Below are positions 17,864 to 27,125 of a stretch of DNA of 64,000 nt, piece by piece. The notes below the pieces were generated by a model, which searched no databases, was not told the DNA's origin, and was given only the letters and a program-made list of their open reading frames with translations. A program made the translations under genes and the position numbers. The stretch is from JAKAGZ01 sp963783855 (GTDB lineage: Bacteria; Bacteroidota; Ignavibacteria; Ignavibacteriales; Ignavibacteriaceae): assembly GCA_963783855.1 (NCBI GenBank), contig CAWAPE010000005.1:640712-704711 (forward strand), read 5' to 3'. The stretch's first letter is position 1. Every line of letters begins with the position of its first letter.

Positions 17864-18802
17864 ATGAAAGGAATTGGAAATACACCGTTAATAAAACTCG
17901 AAAGAATGACTGAGCCAGCCTGGGCGGATATTTACGTGAAATATGAAGGTGCAAATCCCACAGGAAGTATGAAAGACAGGATGGCTCTTTCAATGGTGGA
18001 AGGTGCCGAACGAAGAGGTGATATTAAAAAAGGCGGAACTATAGTTGATTACACCGGCGGTAGTACTGGCAGCTCACTCGCAATGGTTTGCGCCACAAAA
18101 AGATATAATGCTCATTTCTTTTCATCGGACGCTTTTGCCGAAGAAAAGATTCAAACAATGAGAGCATTCGGTGCAAAAGTTGAAATTCTAAAAAGTGAAA
18201 ACGGATTAATAACCGCTAAATTGATCGACACGCTTGTAGAAAGGGCTAAAGAGGCCAGCAAAAAACCAAATACTTTCTGGACCGACCAATTTAACAACGT
18301 TGATAACAGGAATGCATATCATAAAATGGCTGAAGAAATTATTGATGCTCTTGGAAATGATATTGACGAATTTGTTATGGGAGTTGGAACCGGTGGATGT
18401 TTTTCAGGAAATTCTGAAATATTTAAAGAAAAAAGTCCCGGAATTAAATGCACTGTAATTGAACCTTTTTACGTCCGTTCTCTTTCCGGCGGAGATACTT
18501 CCGGTACTCACAAACTGGAAGGAATAGGTGCTGGATTCGTCCCATCTATCTGCAGACTGGATCTTGCTGATGAAATAGTTGCAGTATCTGATGAAGATGC
18601 TTATGAAACTGCAAGAAGACTTGCAAGAGAAGAAGGAATTTTAGGCGGTACAACTTCCGGAGCAAATGTGTGGGCTTCTATACAGAAAGCAAAAAAACTC
18701 GGCAAAGGCAAAAAGATTGTTACTATTATTTGTGATTCTGGTTTGAAATATCTAGACGGGGATTTATACAGGAAAATAAATTTTCCGGGAAATATTACTT
18801 AA
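17864..18802 (+). CDS. Cysteine-synthase family PLP enzyme
   Basis: 312 residues of the fold-type II PLP family without a regulatory tail. Lys37 in NPTGSMKDRM forms the Schiff base, GGSTGSS (about 65-71) is the substrate loop, and GVGTGG and GGTTSGAN bind the phosphate. It differs from the CBS enzyme at 13-14.6 kb (GGSTGSS instead of SGNTGIG), so it is not a simple duplicate. It could be a cysteine synthase or a beta-substitution enzyme making another amino acid. The 3' end overlaps the convergent fmt gene by 8 bases. Confidence 0.85.
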   Translation: MKGIGNTPLIKLERMTEPAWADIYVKYEGANPTGSMKDRMALSMVEGAERRGDIKKGGTIVDYTGGSTGSSLAMVCATKRYNAHFFSSDAFAEEKIQTMRAFGAKVEILKSENGLITAKLIDTLVERAKEASKKPNTFWTDQFNNVDNRNAYHKMAEEIIDALGNDIDEFVMGVGTGGCFSGNSEIFKEKSPGIKCTVIEPFYVRSLSGGDTSGTHKLEGIGAGFVPSICRLDLADEIVAVSDEDAYETARRLAREEGILGGTTSGANVWASIQKAKKLGKGKKIVTIICDSGLKYLDGDLYRKINFPGNIT

Positions 18803-19697
18803 AACTAAATCCTCTTAAAAACTCTTCTGTGGTCATTCTCTTCTTCCCTTCCTGCTGGAGTTCGAGAATTTCAAGAGTTCCGTCCCCCGTTCCGATGTAA
18901 AGTTCTTTCTTTGTCTGTTTTATTTCTGAGGGCTTTAGATTTTCGGAGTCAGAAAATTTTGTTTTGTAAATTTTTATCTGCCTATCATTGTGGTAAAAAT
19001 AAGCTCCTGGAAAAGGAGACAATCCTCTTACAAGATTATGGATTTCTTCAGCGCGTTTAGTCCAGTCTATCTTTCCGGTTTCTTTTGTGATTTTTGGGGC
19101 CGGGCTTGCGAGACCATCGTCCTGTTTCTTCAGCTCAATATTACCGGAATCAATTAAATCTACAGTCTTTAGTACAACCTCAGCACCGACCAAGCTCATT
19201 TTATAGTGAATGGTTCCGAGATCATCCTCATCTTCAATTTTTAGTTTTTCTTGCAGGTAAATATTCCCGGTATCAACTTTTTCTTCCAGTTTGAAAGTGG
19301 TCACACCAGTTTCTTTTTCTCCACTAATAATTGCCCACTGAATTGGAGCAGCACCTCTGTACTTAGGTAAAAGTGAACCATGAAGATTAAACGAACCTCT
19401 TGAGGGAATATTGAAAACTGCAGCAGGCAAAATTCGAAAAGCGACTACAACAAAAAGGTCAGCATTAAAATTTTTGAGTTGCTCAACAAATTCGGGATTT
19501 TTTAATTTGTCAGGCTGCAGAACGGGAAGATTATGTTGAAGTGCAAATTCTTTTACCGGTGTAAAACTTACCTTCCTTCCTCTTCCTCTTTCCTTATCCG
19601 GCGCGGTTACTACAGCGGCGATTTCGTGTTTACTTTCAAGTAATATTTTTAAGGAAGGAACCGCGAAATCCGGTGTACCCATAAAAACTATTTTCAT
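18795..19697 (-). CDS. fmt: Methionyl-tRNA formyltransferase
   Basis: 300 residues. Formylates initiator Met-tRNA with 10-formyl-tetrahydrofolate. It starts MKIVFMGTPDFAVPSLKILL and has the catalytic segment FNLHGSLLPKYRGAAPI (Asn and His), followed by GVTTFKLEEKVDTGNI with the catalytic Asp. The C-terminal OB-like domain is at about 205-300. Its start overlaps the end of def by 4 bases, the classic def-fmt operon. Confidence 0.96.
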   Translation of the reverse strand: MKIVFMGTPDFAVPSLKILLESKHEIAAVVTAPDKERGRGRKVSFTPVKEFALQHNLPVLQPDKLKNPEFVEQLKNFNADLFVVVAFRILPAAVFNIPSRGSFNLHGSLLPKYRGAAPIQWAIISGEKETGVTTFKLEEKVDTGNIYLQEKLKIEDEDDLGTIHYKMSLVGAEVVLKTVDLIDSGNIELKKQDDGLASPAPKITKETGKIDWTKRAEEIHNLVRGLSPFPGAYFYHNDRQIKIYKTKFSDSENLKPSEIKQTKKELYIGTGDGTLEILELQQEGKKRMTTEEFLRGFSFK

Positions 19698-20257
19698 AGC
19701 AACTGATAATCCACATGATCAGTAACAGGATATTCGAAATCGATTTTTCTGTTCTTAATTTTTAACAAATCTCTTTTAAACTTTTTCTTCATAATTTCAG
19801 AAATCTTGTCAGTGAACAAAATGCCCTGAAGATGATCATACTCATGCTGAATTACTCGTGCCAGAAATTCGTCTGCTTCTAGTTTCTTTTCCTTCATATC
19901 AGTATCCTGATAAACAATAGTCACTTTTTTGGGTCTTTCAACATCTGCACGAATATCTGGAATGCTGAGGCATCCTTCTTCCATCAGGACCTTTTCATCA
20001 CTCATTTCTTCAAATCTCGGATTAATAAATACCATTGGTTTTACACTTTCATAACCTTCAATTTCAGAAATATCAACGATGAAGATTTGCTTATCGGCAC
20101 CAACCTGGTTTGCTGCAAGGCCCACTCCTGAAGCATTTCTCATCGTATCAAACATATCAGTAATCAGCTTAACGATTTCCATATCAACGTCGGAGACCTG
20201 CCCGGTTTTCTTCCTTAAAATTTTATCGCCATATAATGTTATGGGCAAAAGTGACAT
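19694..20257 (-). CDS. def: Peptide deformylase
   Basis: 187 residues. Removes the N-formyl group from new proteins. All three metalloenzyme motifs are present: GVGLAANQ, EEGCLSIP (Cys metal ligand) and QHEYDHLQG (HExxH, two His ligands). Length fits type I/III enzymes. It is the first gene of def-fmt, with the start ATG at 20257 (protein begins MSLLPITLYGDKILRKK). Confidence 0.97.
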   Translation of the reverse strand: MSLLPITLYGDKILRKKTGQVSDVDMEIVKLITDMFDTMRNASGVGLAANQVGADKQIFIVDISEIEGYESVKPMVFINPRFEEMSDEKVLMEEGCLSIPDIRADVERPKKVTIVYQDTDMKEKKLEADEFLARVIQHEYDHLQGILFTDKISEIMKKKFKRDLLKIKNRKIDFEYPVTDHVDYQLL

Positions 20258-20335
20258 TTTACACCGTATTTGATTTTTAGATTATGATTAAAAATAATTA
20301 AAATAGCAGGAATAAAAAAGGCAAAGTATCCAGAC

Positions 20336-20370
20336 AACCTTGGAGGCCGCTTTCTGTGACCTTCAAGGTT
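20336..20370 (-). terminator. Imperfect hairpin downstream of the aminopeptidase gene
   Basis: AACCTTGGAGG (20336-20346) pairs with CCTTCAAGGTT (20360-20370), with one G-T position. On the minus strand it lies just after the aminopeptidase stop, but the nearest T-run (20314-20320) is about 15 bases further on, so it is not a textbook terminator. The arm is similar to the AACCTTCAAGGTT repeat at 3787-3799. Confidence 0.4.
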
Positions 20371-20380
20371 ACTAAAATTT

Positions 20381-21346
20381 TCATTTAACCAACAGTTTCC
20401 CATCTTTCATCAAAAGCTTTCCGTCAAGATAAACTGTAGGCTTTTTCATCACTCCATCCAGATGAATCGGAACGTTTACACTCCCTCCCATTGAAATATT
20501 ATTCCCGAGTGCTATGTGTACCGTTCCCATCACTTTCTCATCTTCAAGCAAAATTCCGCTGAGCTTTGCGCTGTCGTTTGTCCCAATTCCGAATTCTGCA
20601 ATACTCCTGGCATCCTTGCCAACAGCATCGAGCATTTTTGTAAGCTTTTTTGCCATTGGTCCGCCTGTAATTTTTATGGCGTAACCATTTTTCACTTCAA
20701 TTTTAATGTTTGCGTTTTTCACCAATCCCAGACCGGCCATCGATCCGTCAACTATAAAAACGCCGTTTGATGTTCCCTCCACCGGAGCGAGAAATGTTTC
20801 CCCTGTTGGCAGGTTACCGCTTTCACCTTTCTTATGGAAAAGCCCTTTACTGGCAATTGATTTCCTTCCTTTAATTGAAAAAGAAATATCTGTACCTAGC
20901 GGAGTTGTGACTCTTACACTCTTCCCCTTTTCCAGTATTTTTTTCAATTTAATTGAAAGCGCAGCGATTTTTTTATAATCGGCGTTCATACCGCGTACCA
21001 TAATTTCCTTTGTAATGCCCGGAAATGTTGCTACACGTACGCCTTTTTTAGAAGCTGCTCTTCTGGCATCTGTGTGAGTAAGCGATTTTGCCGTTGGACA
21101 AAATACAACATCAAACCTGCTCATCAGATCAGTAATTTCAGGTGATGGTTCTTCCCCGTTTACTTTCCCCGATTTCATTTCCACATACAATGCTTTATGT
21201 CCGAGACCCTTAGCGTTTTCAAAAAGTGATATTCCTATTTCTCTTTTCAATTCATCGGAAATAACAAGAATTGATTCCTTTTTCTTCGCTCCCATGCAAT
21301 CTTTAATTGCGGTGATGGAGGCTTTGTCTAATTTTGTTTGTTTCAT
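20381..21346 (-). CDS. M29-like aminopeptidase (leucyl aminopeptidase)
   Basis: 321 residues. It matches the M29/AmpS-like family: GNLPTGETFLAPVEG (metal-binding Glu residues), AEFGIGTN (Glu), EDEKVMGTVHIALGNN (Glu and His) and PIHLDGVMKKPTVYLDG (His, Asp near the C-terminus). Family members are cytoplasmic metallo-aminopeptidases that release N-terminal residues, often hydrophobic. It is the last gene of a probable minus-strand operon after the OPT and MFS transporter genes, 51 bases away, which suggests breakdown of imported peptides. Confidence 0.82.
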   Translation of the reverse strand: MKQTKLDKASITAIKDCMGAKKKESILVISDELKREIGISLFENAKGLGHKALYVEMKSGKVNGEEPSPEITDLMSRFDVVFCPTAKSLTHTDARRAASKKGVRVATFPGITKEIMVRGMNADYKKIAALSIKLKKILEKGKSVRVTTPLGTDISFSIKGRKSIASKGLFHKKGESGNLPTGETFLAPVEGTSNGVFIVDGSMAGLGLVKNANIKIEVKNGYAIKITGGPMAKKLTKMLDAVGKDARSIAEFGIGTNDSAKLSGILLEDEKVMGTVHIALGNNISMGGSVNVPIHLDGVMKKPTVYLDGKLLMKDGKLLVK

Positions 21347-21397
21347 AATTTTAATTGCAGAGACACGCTATCGCGAGTCCTATCACAATAATTAATT

Positions 21398-22699
21398 TTA
21401 GGTTGATTTTTTATTCATTATACCAAGTTCCAGTCCGTGCCCATTCGGCCCCCTTTCAGATTTTCTCAGCAGGTAAGCAAAGATTAAACCAAGTATGCCG
21501 AGAATTGAAAATATCCACATCCCCAGGTGGTACCCAGCAGGATTCTGAGCGCTGGCCCCGGTATAATCATTGGCCCAACCAATGATTAATGGGAATAATG
21601 CCATTCCAATTTGCTGCACAACAGTCATTAAAGCGTATCCGGAACCGAGTCGTTTTTCTTCAACTATATATGCAACTGCCGGCCACATAACCGCGGGGAT
21701 TAATGAAAAAGCAACTCCCATCATTATTACAGGGATATAGAGAGAGAGTTGTGTGTAACCCATTATTAAATAAACCGGCAATAAGAGTATTGATCCGAAG
21801 GTCATTAACAAAGCACGTTTACCGTAATAATCCACAAGAAGCCCGATTATAGGAGTTGCAATCATCGCAGCTAATGGTAAATTAGACATCAGGCTGCCAG
21901 CCATTTCTCTTGTAACATTATGTGTTTCCATAAAAAATTTAATCGCAAAAGCTCTGAACGGAAAAATTGCAGAATAAAATGTTACACATAATAATGTTAT
22001 ATACCAGAAGGATTTATTAAACTTAAAGAAATCTTTAATATTAAGTTTCTCAGTTTTTTCAGCCTTTCCAAGAACAAAAAGTTTTTCACCTCTATGTTCC
22101 AGCATAGCATAAATCATAATTCCTACAAATGCCAACACCCCGATTAATGCTGCGATGAAAAGCGGACCCTGATAACCGGAACTATATGCACCCGGAAAAA
22201 GAGAAGGTGAATTATCTACTGTATAGGTTCCAGCCCTGGCAATAAATAAATTAATGCCTAACGCAAAGCTGAGCTGTTTTCCCTTAAACCATTTAGCGAT
22301 AGCGACAGTAACTGCCACGATCAGCGGTTCAGAGCCTACACCGAGAAAAAATCTTCCCACAAGCATTACATATAAATTGCTACCGAACGCCGTCATAAAT
22401 CCTGAAATCGTACAGATAATTGCAAATACAATCGCCGATTTTTTCGTTCCCCATTTATCAACAAGGATTCCTCCAAATATCAGTACAATAAGCGCAGCAA
22501 CACTGTAATAAGTATACATTTGCCCGATATCAAAATCGGTAAAATTTAGCTGGGTTTTTAACTGGTCGGCAACAAGCGATATTGAATCGTAAACATAATA
22601 GTTCCCGTACATCGCAATGCTGAGAAAGAAAAGAACCACCCACCGGTAAAAGGTGGATGGTTCTTTTTTAACAATAGTCGAATTATTTTCGATATTCAT
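21398..22699 (-). CDS. MFS transporter
   Basis: 433 residues with about 12 membrane helices. The MFS signature between helices 2 and 3 is GGILVDKWGTKKS, repeated in the second half as GLLVDYYGKRAL, and the GRFFLGVGSEPL motif in helix 4 is typical of the family (resembling MFSD1-like members). The substrate is unknown; the neighbours, an oligopeptide transporter 3 bases upstream and an aminopeptidase downstream, suggest small peptides, amino acids or their products. Confidence 0.88.
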   Translation of the reverse strand: MNIENNSTIVKKEPSTFYRWVVLFFLSIAMYGNYYVYDSISLVADQLKTQLNFTDFDIGQMYTYYSVAALIVLIFGGILVDKWGTKKSAIVFAIICTISGFMTAFGSNLYVMLVGRFFLGVGSEPLIVAVTVAIAKWFKGKQLSFALGINLFIARAGTYTVDNSPSLFPGAYSSGYQGPLFIAALIGVLAFVGIMIYAMLEHRGEKLFVLGKAEKTEKLNIKDFFKFNKSFWYITLLCVTFYSAIFPFRAFAIKFFMETHNVTREMAGSLMSNLPLAAMIATPIIGLLVDYYGKRALLMTFGSILLLPVYLIMGYTQLSLYIPVIMMGVAFSLIPAVMWPAVAYIVEEKRLGSGYALMTVVQQIGMALFPLIIGWANDYTGASAQNPAGYHLGMWIFSILGILGLIFAYLLRKSERGPNGHGLELGIMNKKST

Positions 22700-22702
22700 T
22701 TT

Positions 22703-24790
22703 TTATTTTTCTATAGTTTCGTCAATAGTTGGCTGTGGTTTGCGTGAAACTTTGTACATAATAAGTCCCATTAACGCAAAGAAAATAACCCCCAGAATTT
22801 CATATCCGCCGCGTCCTATAATTCCTTCAAGCCCGGCCTCTGCACTAATACTTTTCAGAAATTCGAATACCCCGGTGTTAACCGAGAGCAGGGCAACAAT
22901 CACTCCTGCAAGGGCGCCGCCTGCTACAAGACCGGTTGCAAAAAGACTTCCGTTTCCAAGTTCACTGTCATCAACGTTTTCGCCTTTTTTCTTAGCAACT
23001 TTATCGGAGACGCCTTTAATAGCTCCGCCGACAAATATCGGTAAGGTTGTTGATAAAGGAAGGTAAGCACCAACCGCAAATGAAAGCGCGTTAACTCCGC
23101 AAAGTTCAACTGTAACAGCAAGACAGACACCCACTAAAACATACTGCCAGTCAAGATTGAAAGACAACAACCCCTTAATAAGAGTTGCCATCAAGGTACC
23201 CTGCGGTGCAGGGAAAGCGTTACTGCCTATAGCATGCTGAATTCCCTGGGCTGCCATATCCACCGTGGGTTGATCCAGTATCTTAATTGTAGCACCAATT
23301 ACAATCGATGAAACAATTGCCCCGACGAACAGCGCAATCTGCTGATACTTTGGAGTAGCACCGACTATGTATCCTGTTTTCAAATCCTGTGAAGTCGCCC
23401 CCGCATTAGCAGCAGCGATACAAATCACACCGCCGACTACAAGTGCCATTGGTTCAAAAACTTTTCCCGTCCAGCCAACCGCGATAAATACAAGAGCTGT
23501 GCCCATCAAAGTAGCAATTGTCATTCCCGATATCGGGTTTGAACTGGAACCGATTATACCAACGATACGGCTTGAAACAGTCACGAAGAAAAATCCGAAT
23601 ACTATAACAAGCAAACCGATTAGAATTTTATTAACAATCGTATCACCAGGTATCATCGGAAGAATAGCCATCAAGGCTACAAGAACAATACTTCCGATAA
23701 TTACAGTCATAAATGAAAGGTCATTTTCAGTTCTTGCTACTTTAACTGCTTCGCCTTTATTTTTCAATGAGGCAAGACTTCCTTTGAAGGAAGAAACAAT
23801 TGTCGGGAAAGTTTTTAACAACGTAATAAAACCACCTGCCGCTACAGCTCCGGCACCAATCTGCCTGACGTATGCGCTGTAGATTGCATTTGGAAAACTT
23901 GCAAAAGTATGGAGACTTGGATCCCAGCCACCGGGTCCGCCGGCAGTAACTAAATCTTTTAAATATCCAAGTTTTACCAATTGAGTTGCAATTACATCGG
24001 GCGGAACAAGACTTGCCAATAATGGAATAATTCCTAACCAGGCAAGTACACCACCTGCAACCAAAATTCCTGCAATCCTGGGCCCGATTATGTAGCCCAC
24101 ACCGAGATATTCAGGTGTGATATCCGCGTTAACCGTTGCTGACGGGAAAAATCTATTTGTCTGGGAAGTAACAAACGCTGGTGTTTCGGCAATTACGTGA
24201 AAAACTCTTTGAAGCAAGGCATAACCAAGAGCTACTGAAAGCCCATGGTAGGCGGTTTTTGCAAAATCGCCGCCTTTATCCCCAGCGATAAGAACCTGCG
24301 CACAGGCAGTACCCTCAGGGTAAGGAAGAGTTTCGTGTTCATTAACAATTAAGGAGCGGCGCAGTGGAATCATCATTAATGTTCCTAGAATACCTCCAAA
24401 CATTGCCAGGACTAAAATTGTCCAGTAATTAAAAAAACTTGCTCCAACACTTATGCCAGCATCGTTTACAGACATAAACAAAAAAGCCGGTAATGTAAAA
24501 ACAACACCGGCAGCAATCGATTCACCAGCGGAACCGGTTGTCTGGATAATATTATTTTCTAGAATTGTTGTTTTGAAATATTTTCGACCGATGGAAATAG
24601 CAAGAACTGCTATAGGAATAGAGGCAGAAACCGTTAGTCCTGCTTTTAATGCAAGGAATACAGATGCTGCACCAAAAAGGATTCCGAAAAATGCGCCCAT
24701 AATTACCGATTTTATAGTAAATTCGGCCACATTTGCGGAGTCAGCTATATAAGGTTTAAAACCCGGATTTGGAGAATTGCTTTCTGCCAT
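22703..24790 (-). CDS. OPT family oligopeptide transporter
   Basis: 695 residues, about 15 membrane helices. Family hallmarks are an early GAFFGILFGAASVFLALKAG segment, the TTGSAGESIAAGVVFTLPA stretch and LPYPEGTACAQVLIAG, all seen in prokaryotic OPT proteins, which are thought to be proton-coupled importers of peptides or metal chelates. Good AGGAG before ATG 24790. It is the first gene of a three-gene operon with an MFS transporter and an M29-like aminopeptidase. Confidence 0.93.
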   Translation of the reverse strand: MAESNSPNPGFKPYIADSANVAEFTIKSVIMGAFFGILFGAASVFLALKAGLTVSASIPIAVLAISIGRKYFKTTILENNIIQTTGSAGESIAAGVVFTLPAFLFMSVNDAGISVGASFFNYWTILVLAMFGGILGTLMMIPLRRSLIVNEHETLPYPEGTACAQVLIAGDKGGDFAKTAYHGLSVALGYALLQRVFHVIAETPAFVTSQTNRFFPSATVNADITPEYLGVGYIIGPRIAGILVAGGVLAWLGIIPLLASLVPPDVIATQLVKLGYLKDLVTAGGPGGWDPSLHTFASFPNAIYSAYVRQIGAGAVAAGGFITLLKTFPTIVSSFKGSLASLKNKGEAVKVARTENDLSFMTVIIGSIVLVALMAILPMIPGDTIVNKILIGLLVIVFGFFFVTVSSRIVGIIGSSSNPISGMTIATLMGTALVFIAVGWTGKVFEPMALVVGGVICIAAANAGATSQDLKTGYIVGATPKYQQIALFVGAIVSSIVIGATIKILDQPTVDMAAQGIQHAIGSNAFPAPQGTLMATLIKGLLSFNLDWQYVLVGVCLAVTVELCGVNALSFAVGAYLPLSTTLPIFVGGAIKGVSDKVAKKKGENVDDSELGNGSLFATGLVAGGALAGVIVALLSVNTGVFEFLKSISAEAGLEGIIGRGGYEILGVIFFALMGLIMYKVSRKPQPTIDETIEK

Positions 24791-24889
24791 ATTAAGAGCT
24801 CCTTGGTTTTGTTAAGAACTTTTAAAAATCGCTTATGAATATTGAAATAAATGCTAAGATATGCAACTTCGAATTTTGGATTTGCAAAA

Positions 24890-25673
24890 TCAGAACTCTA
24901 TTTTCCTCATACCAATATGGCATATAGCAAAATCGTATTTTACCGGATCTAAAGGATCAAATTTTTTAAGATTATTTGTGATTTCCTCCGCCATTTTCCA
25001 GCTTACATTTTTATAGCTCGTAAGTTTCAGCCTCTTACAAATACGGGCAATATGTGTATCCACAGGAATAACCAGTTTATTAGGCGGAATATTTTTCCAT
25101 AAACCAAAATCCAGATCGTCTTTTCTTATCATCCATCGAAGAAACAAATTCATCCTTTTGCAGGCACTGCCGAGTTCCGGTAAAGGAAACATAAAACGAA
25201 CACCGGGTGAAATATATTTGCTGTTCGTATTTTTTTTGATTTCTTCTGTAAAAATCTTTGAAAAGCCGGAAAGCGCTTCTTTAATATTTTTTTGTGAGTT
25301 ATTATAATTTTTCAGGAAATAATACTCGAGAGAATTTTTATTCTTATAAAGAGTATGTAAAGAATAGAAAAGGTGCTGAATATCTTTTTCATTGTAAAAT
25401 CTATGCTTTAGTCCTTTTAACTTAGCCAGATTTCCATCCTTGTTTAGGCTTAAAATAAAATCATAAGGTTTGGAATTTGTAATAAGTAATATTTTATCCA
25501 GAATATTTATTATTTGCCTGACATTTCCATATGCAAAAACAGACGAGATAAAGCCAATTACCTCAATATCCTTTTCATTTTCAAAAAGATGCAGAAACTG
25601 AAGAGGATCGGGAGATATCTGCGATTTATCGAATGACTTTATAATGATAATCTAATTTTTGTTTTAAATTCAT
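24890..25673 (-). pseudogene. TIGR02757/DUF2400 family protein, frameshifted near its start
   Basis: Reading the minus strand from the stop at 24890, the frame is open up to about 25651 without any start codon. The protein matches DUF2400: SPDPLQFLH, GFISSVFAYGNVRQI, GSACKRMNLFLRWMIRKDD and IPVDTHIARICKRLKL. The missing beginning, MNLKQKLDYHY, is encoded from ATG 25673 in another frame. Removing one A from AAA (25638-25640) joins both parts without loss. The family resembles HhH DNA glycosylases in places, but its function is not established. Either a real early frameshift or a consensus error; the rest of the gene shows no decay. Confidence 0.8.
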
Positions 25674-25773
25674 TTTGTTGATAGCGAAAATTCAATTCGA
25701 GAAACTGAAATTACTACTTATTTTTATCAAATGTATTTCCTAATTTATCCTTTAAATATAGAACGGATTTAGA

Positions 25774-27124
25774 ATGAAAAAAATATTTCTTTTATTACTA
25801 TTTTCTTCAACTTTAGTTTTACCGCAAAATCAAAAAATAGATAAATCGAAATTAGCTTATGAAGTAAAACAGGAATTTCTGCACGCCTGGAATGGATATA
25901 AAAAATATGCATGGGGACACGATGAACTCCTCCCTCTTTCAAAAAGTGATAAAGATTGGTACGGTGAATCATTACTGTTAACTCCAATTGATGCATTTGG
26001 CACTATGAAAATTATGGGGCTTCACAAGGAAGCTAATGAAGCAAAGAATCTGATCCTCACAAAATTATCATTTGATAAAGACATTTCCGTTCAGGTGTTT
26101 GAAGTAAACATCAGACTGCTGGGTGGACTTGCTTTCCGCTTACCAGTTCGATGGCGACAAAAGATTTTTAGAACTGGCAACTGACCTTGCAAACAGGCTC
26201 CTCCCCGCATTCAATTCCCCGACAGGCATGCCATACAGGTTTGTAAATCTTGAAACGGGTGAAACTAAAGATCCCGTAAGTAATCCCGCCGAAATAGGAA
26301 CTCTTATATTAGAATGGGGAACGCTTTCAAAAATCACGGGAAAAAGTATTTATTATGAGAAGGCTAAGAAAGCCCTGGAAGAAGTTTTTCAAAGAAGATC
26401 GAAAATTAATCTGGTAGGAACTTTCATTGACGTAAATTCCGGTAAATGGACAAACACCGATTCTCATATAAGCGGAGCGATCGATTCATACTATGAATAT
26501 TTGTACAAAGGCTGGCTGATGTTTCACGATCCCGATCTAAAAAAAATGTGGGATGTGAGTATTACGGCAATCAATAAATATCTGGCTGACAGCACAAGTA
26601 CAGGATTCTGGTACGGCCACGCCGATATGACCACGGGTAAAAGAACAGCAACGGTTTTTGGTTCGCTGGATGCCTTCTTCCCCGCCGTGCTGGTTTTAAG
26701 CAGCGATACAGCGCGCGCAGAAAAATTACAGGAAAGTTGCTACAAAATGTGGACGCTTGAGGGAATTGAGCCCGAGGAACTGGACTACTCAAATATGAAA
26801 ATCACTTACCCGAATTATTCCCTGCGACCTGAGAACATTGAATCGACATATTATTTATATCACTTTACCCGCAATACTAAATATCTGGAAATGGGGAAGG
26901 ATTATTTCGAATCACTGGTAAAATATTGCAGGAATGACGCAGGCTACTCAACATTAAAAAGTGTAATTACAAAAGAACAGGCCGACCAGATGCATAGTTT
27001 CTTCCTGGCTGAAACATTAAAATACTGCTACCTTTTATTCGCCCCTCAAAACACAATTGATTTCAATAAAACCATTTTTAATACAGAAGCTCATCCTCTA
27101 AAAGTTTGGAAAGCCGGAGAATAA
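25774..27124 (+). pseudogene. GH47 alpha-mannosidase-like glycosidase, frameshifted
   Basis: A secreted protein (signal peptide MKKIFLLLLFSSTLVLPQ) of the GH47 class I alpha-1,2-mannosidase family. Three hallmarks are present: AWNGYKKYAWGHDELLP near residue 38, SLRPENIESTYYLYHFT in the second half, and FNTEAHPL at the end, whose Thr binds calcium. The gene is split over two frames: codons up to GGL (about 26127) are in one, and LSAYQFDGD onward in the next. Deleting one T of CTTG at 26129-26130 restores a single 450-residue protein. GH47 is mainly eukaryotic, so its presence in a bacterium is notable. The next gene starts 1 base after its stop. Confidence 0.82.
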
Positions 27125-27125
27125 T

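Noticed and set aside
22254..24752. Several ORFs of 84-171 codons on the plus strand opposite the MFS and OPT genes
   Set aside because: Antisense shadows of strong membrane-protein genes, with low-complexity Ile/Thr/Pro-rich translations.
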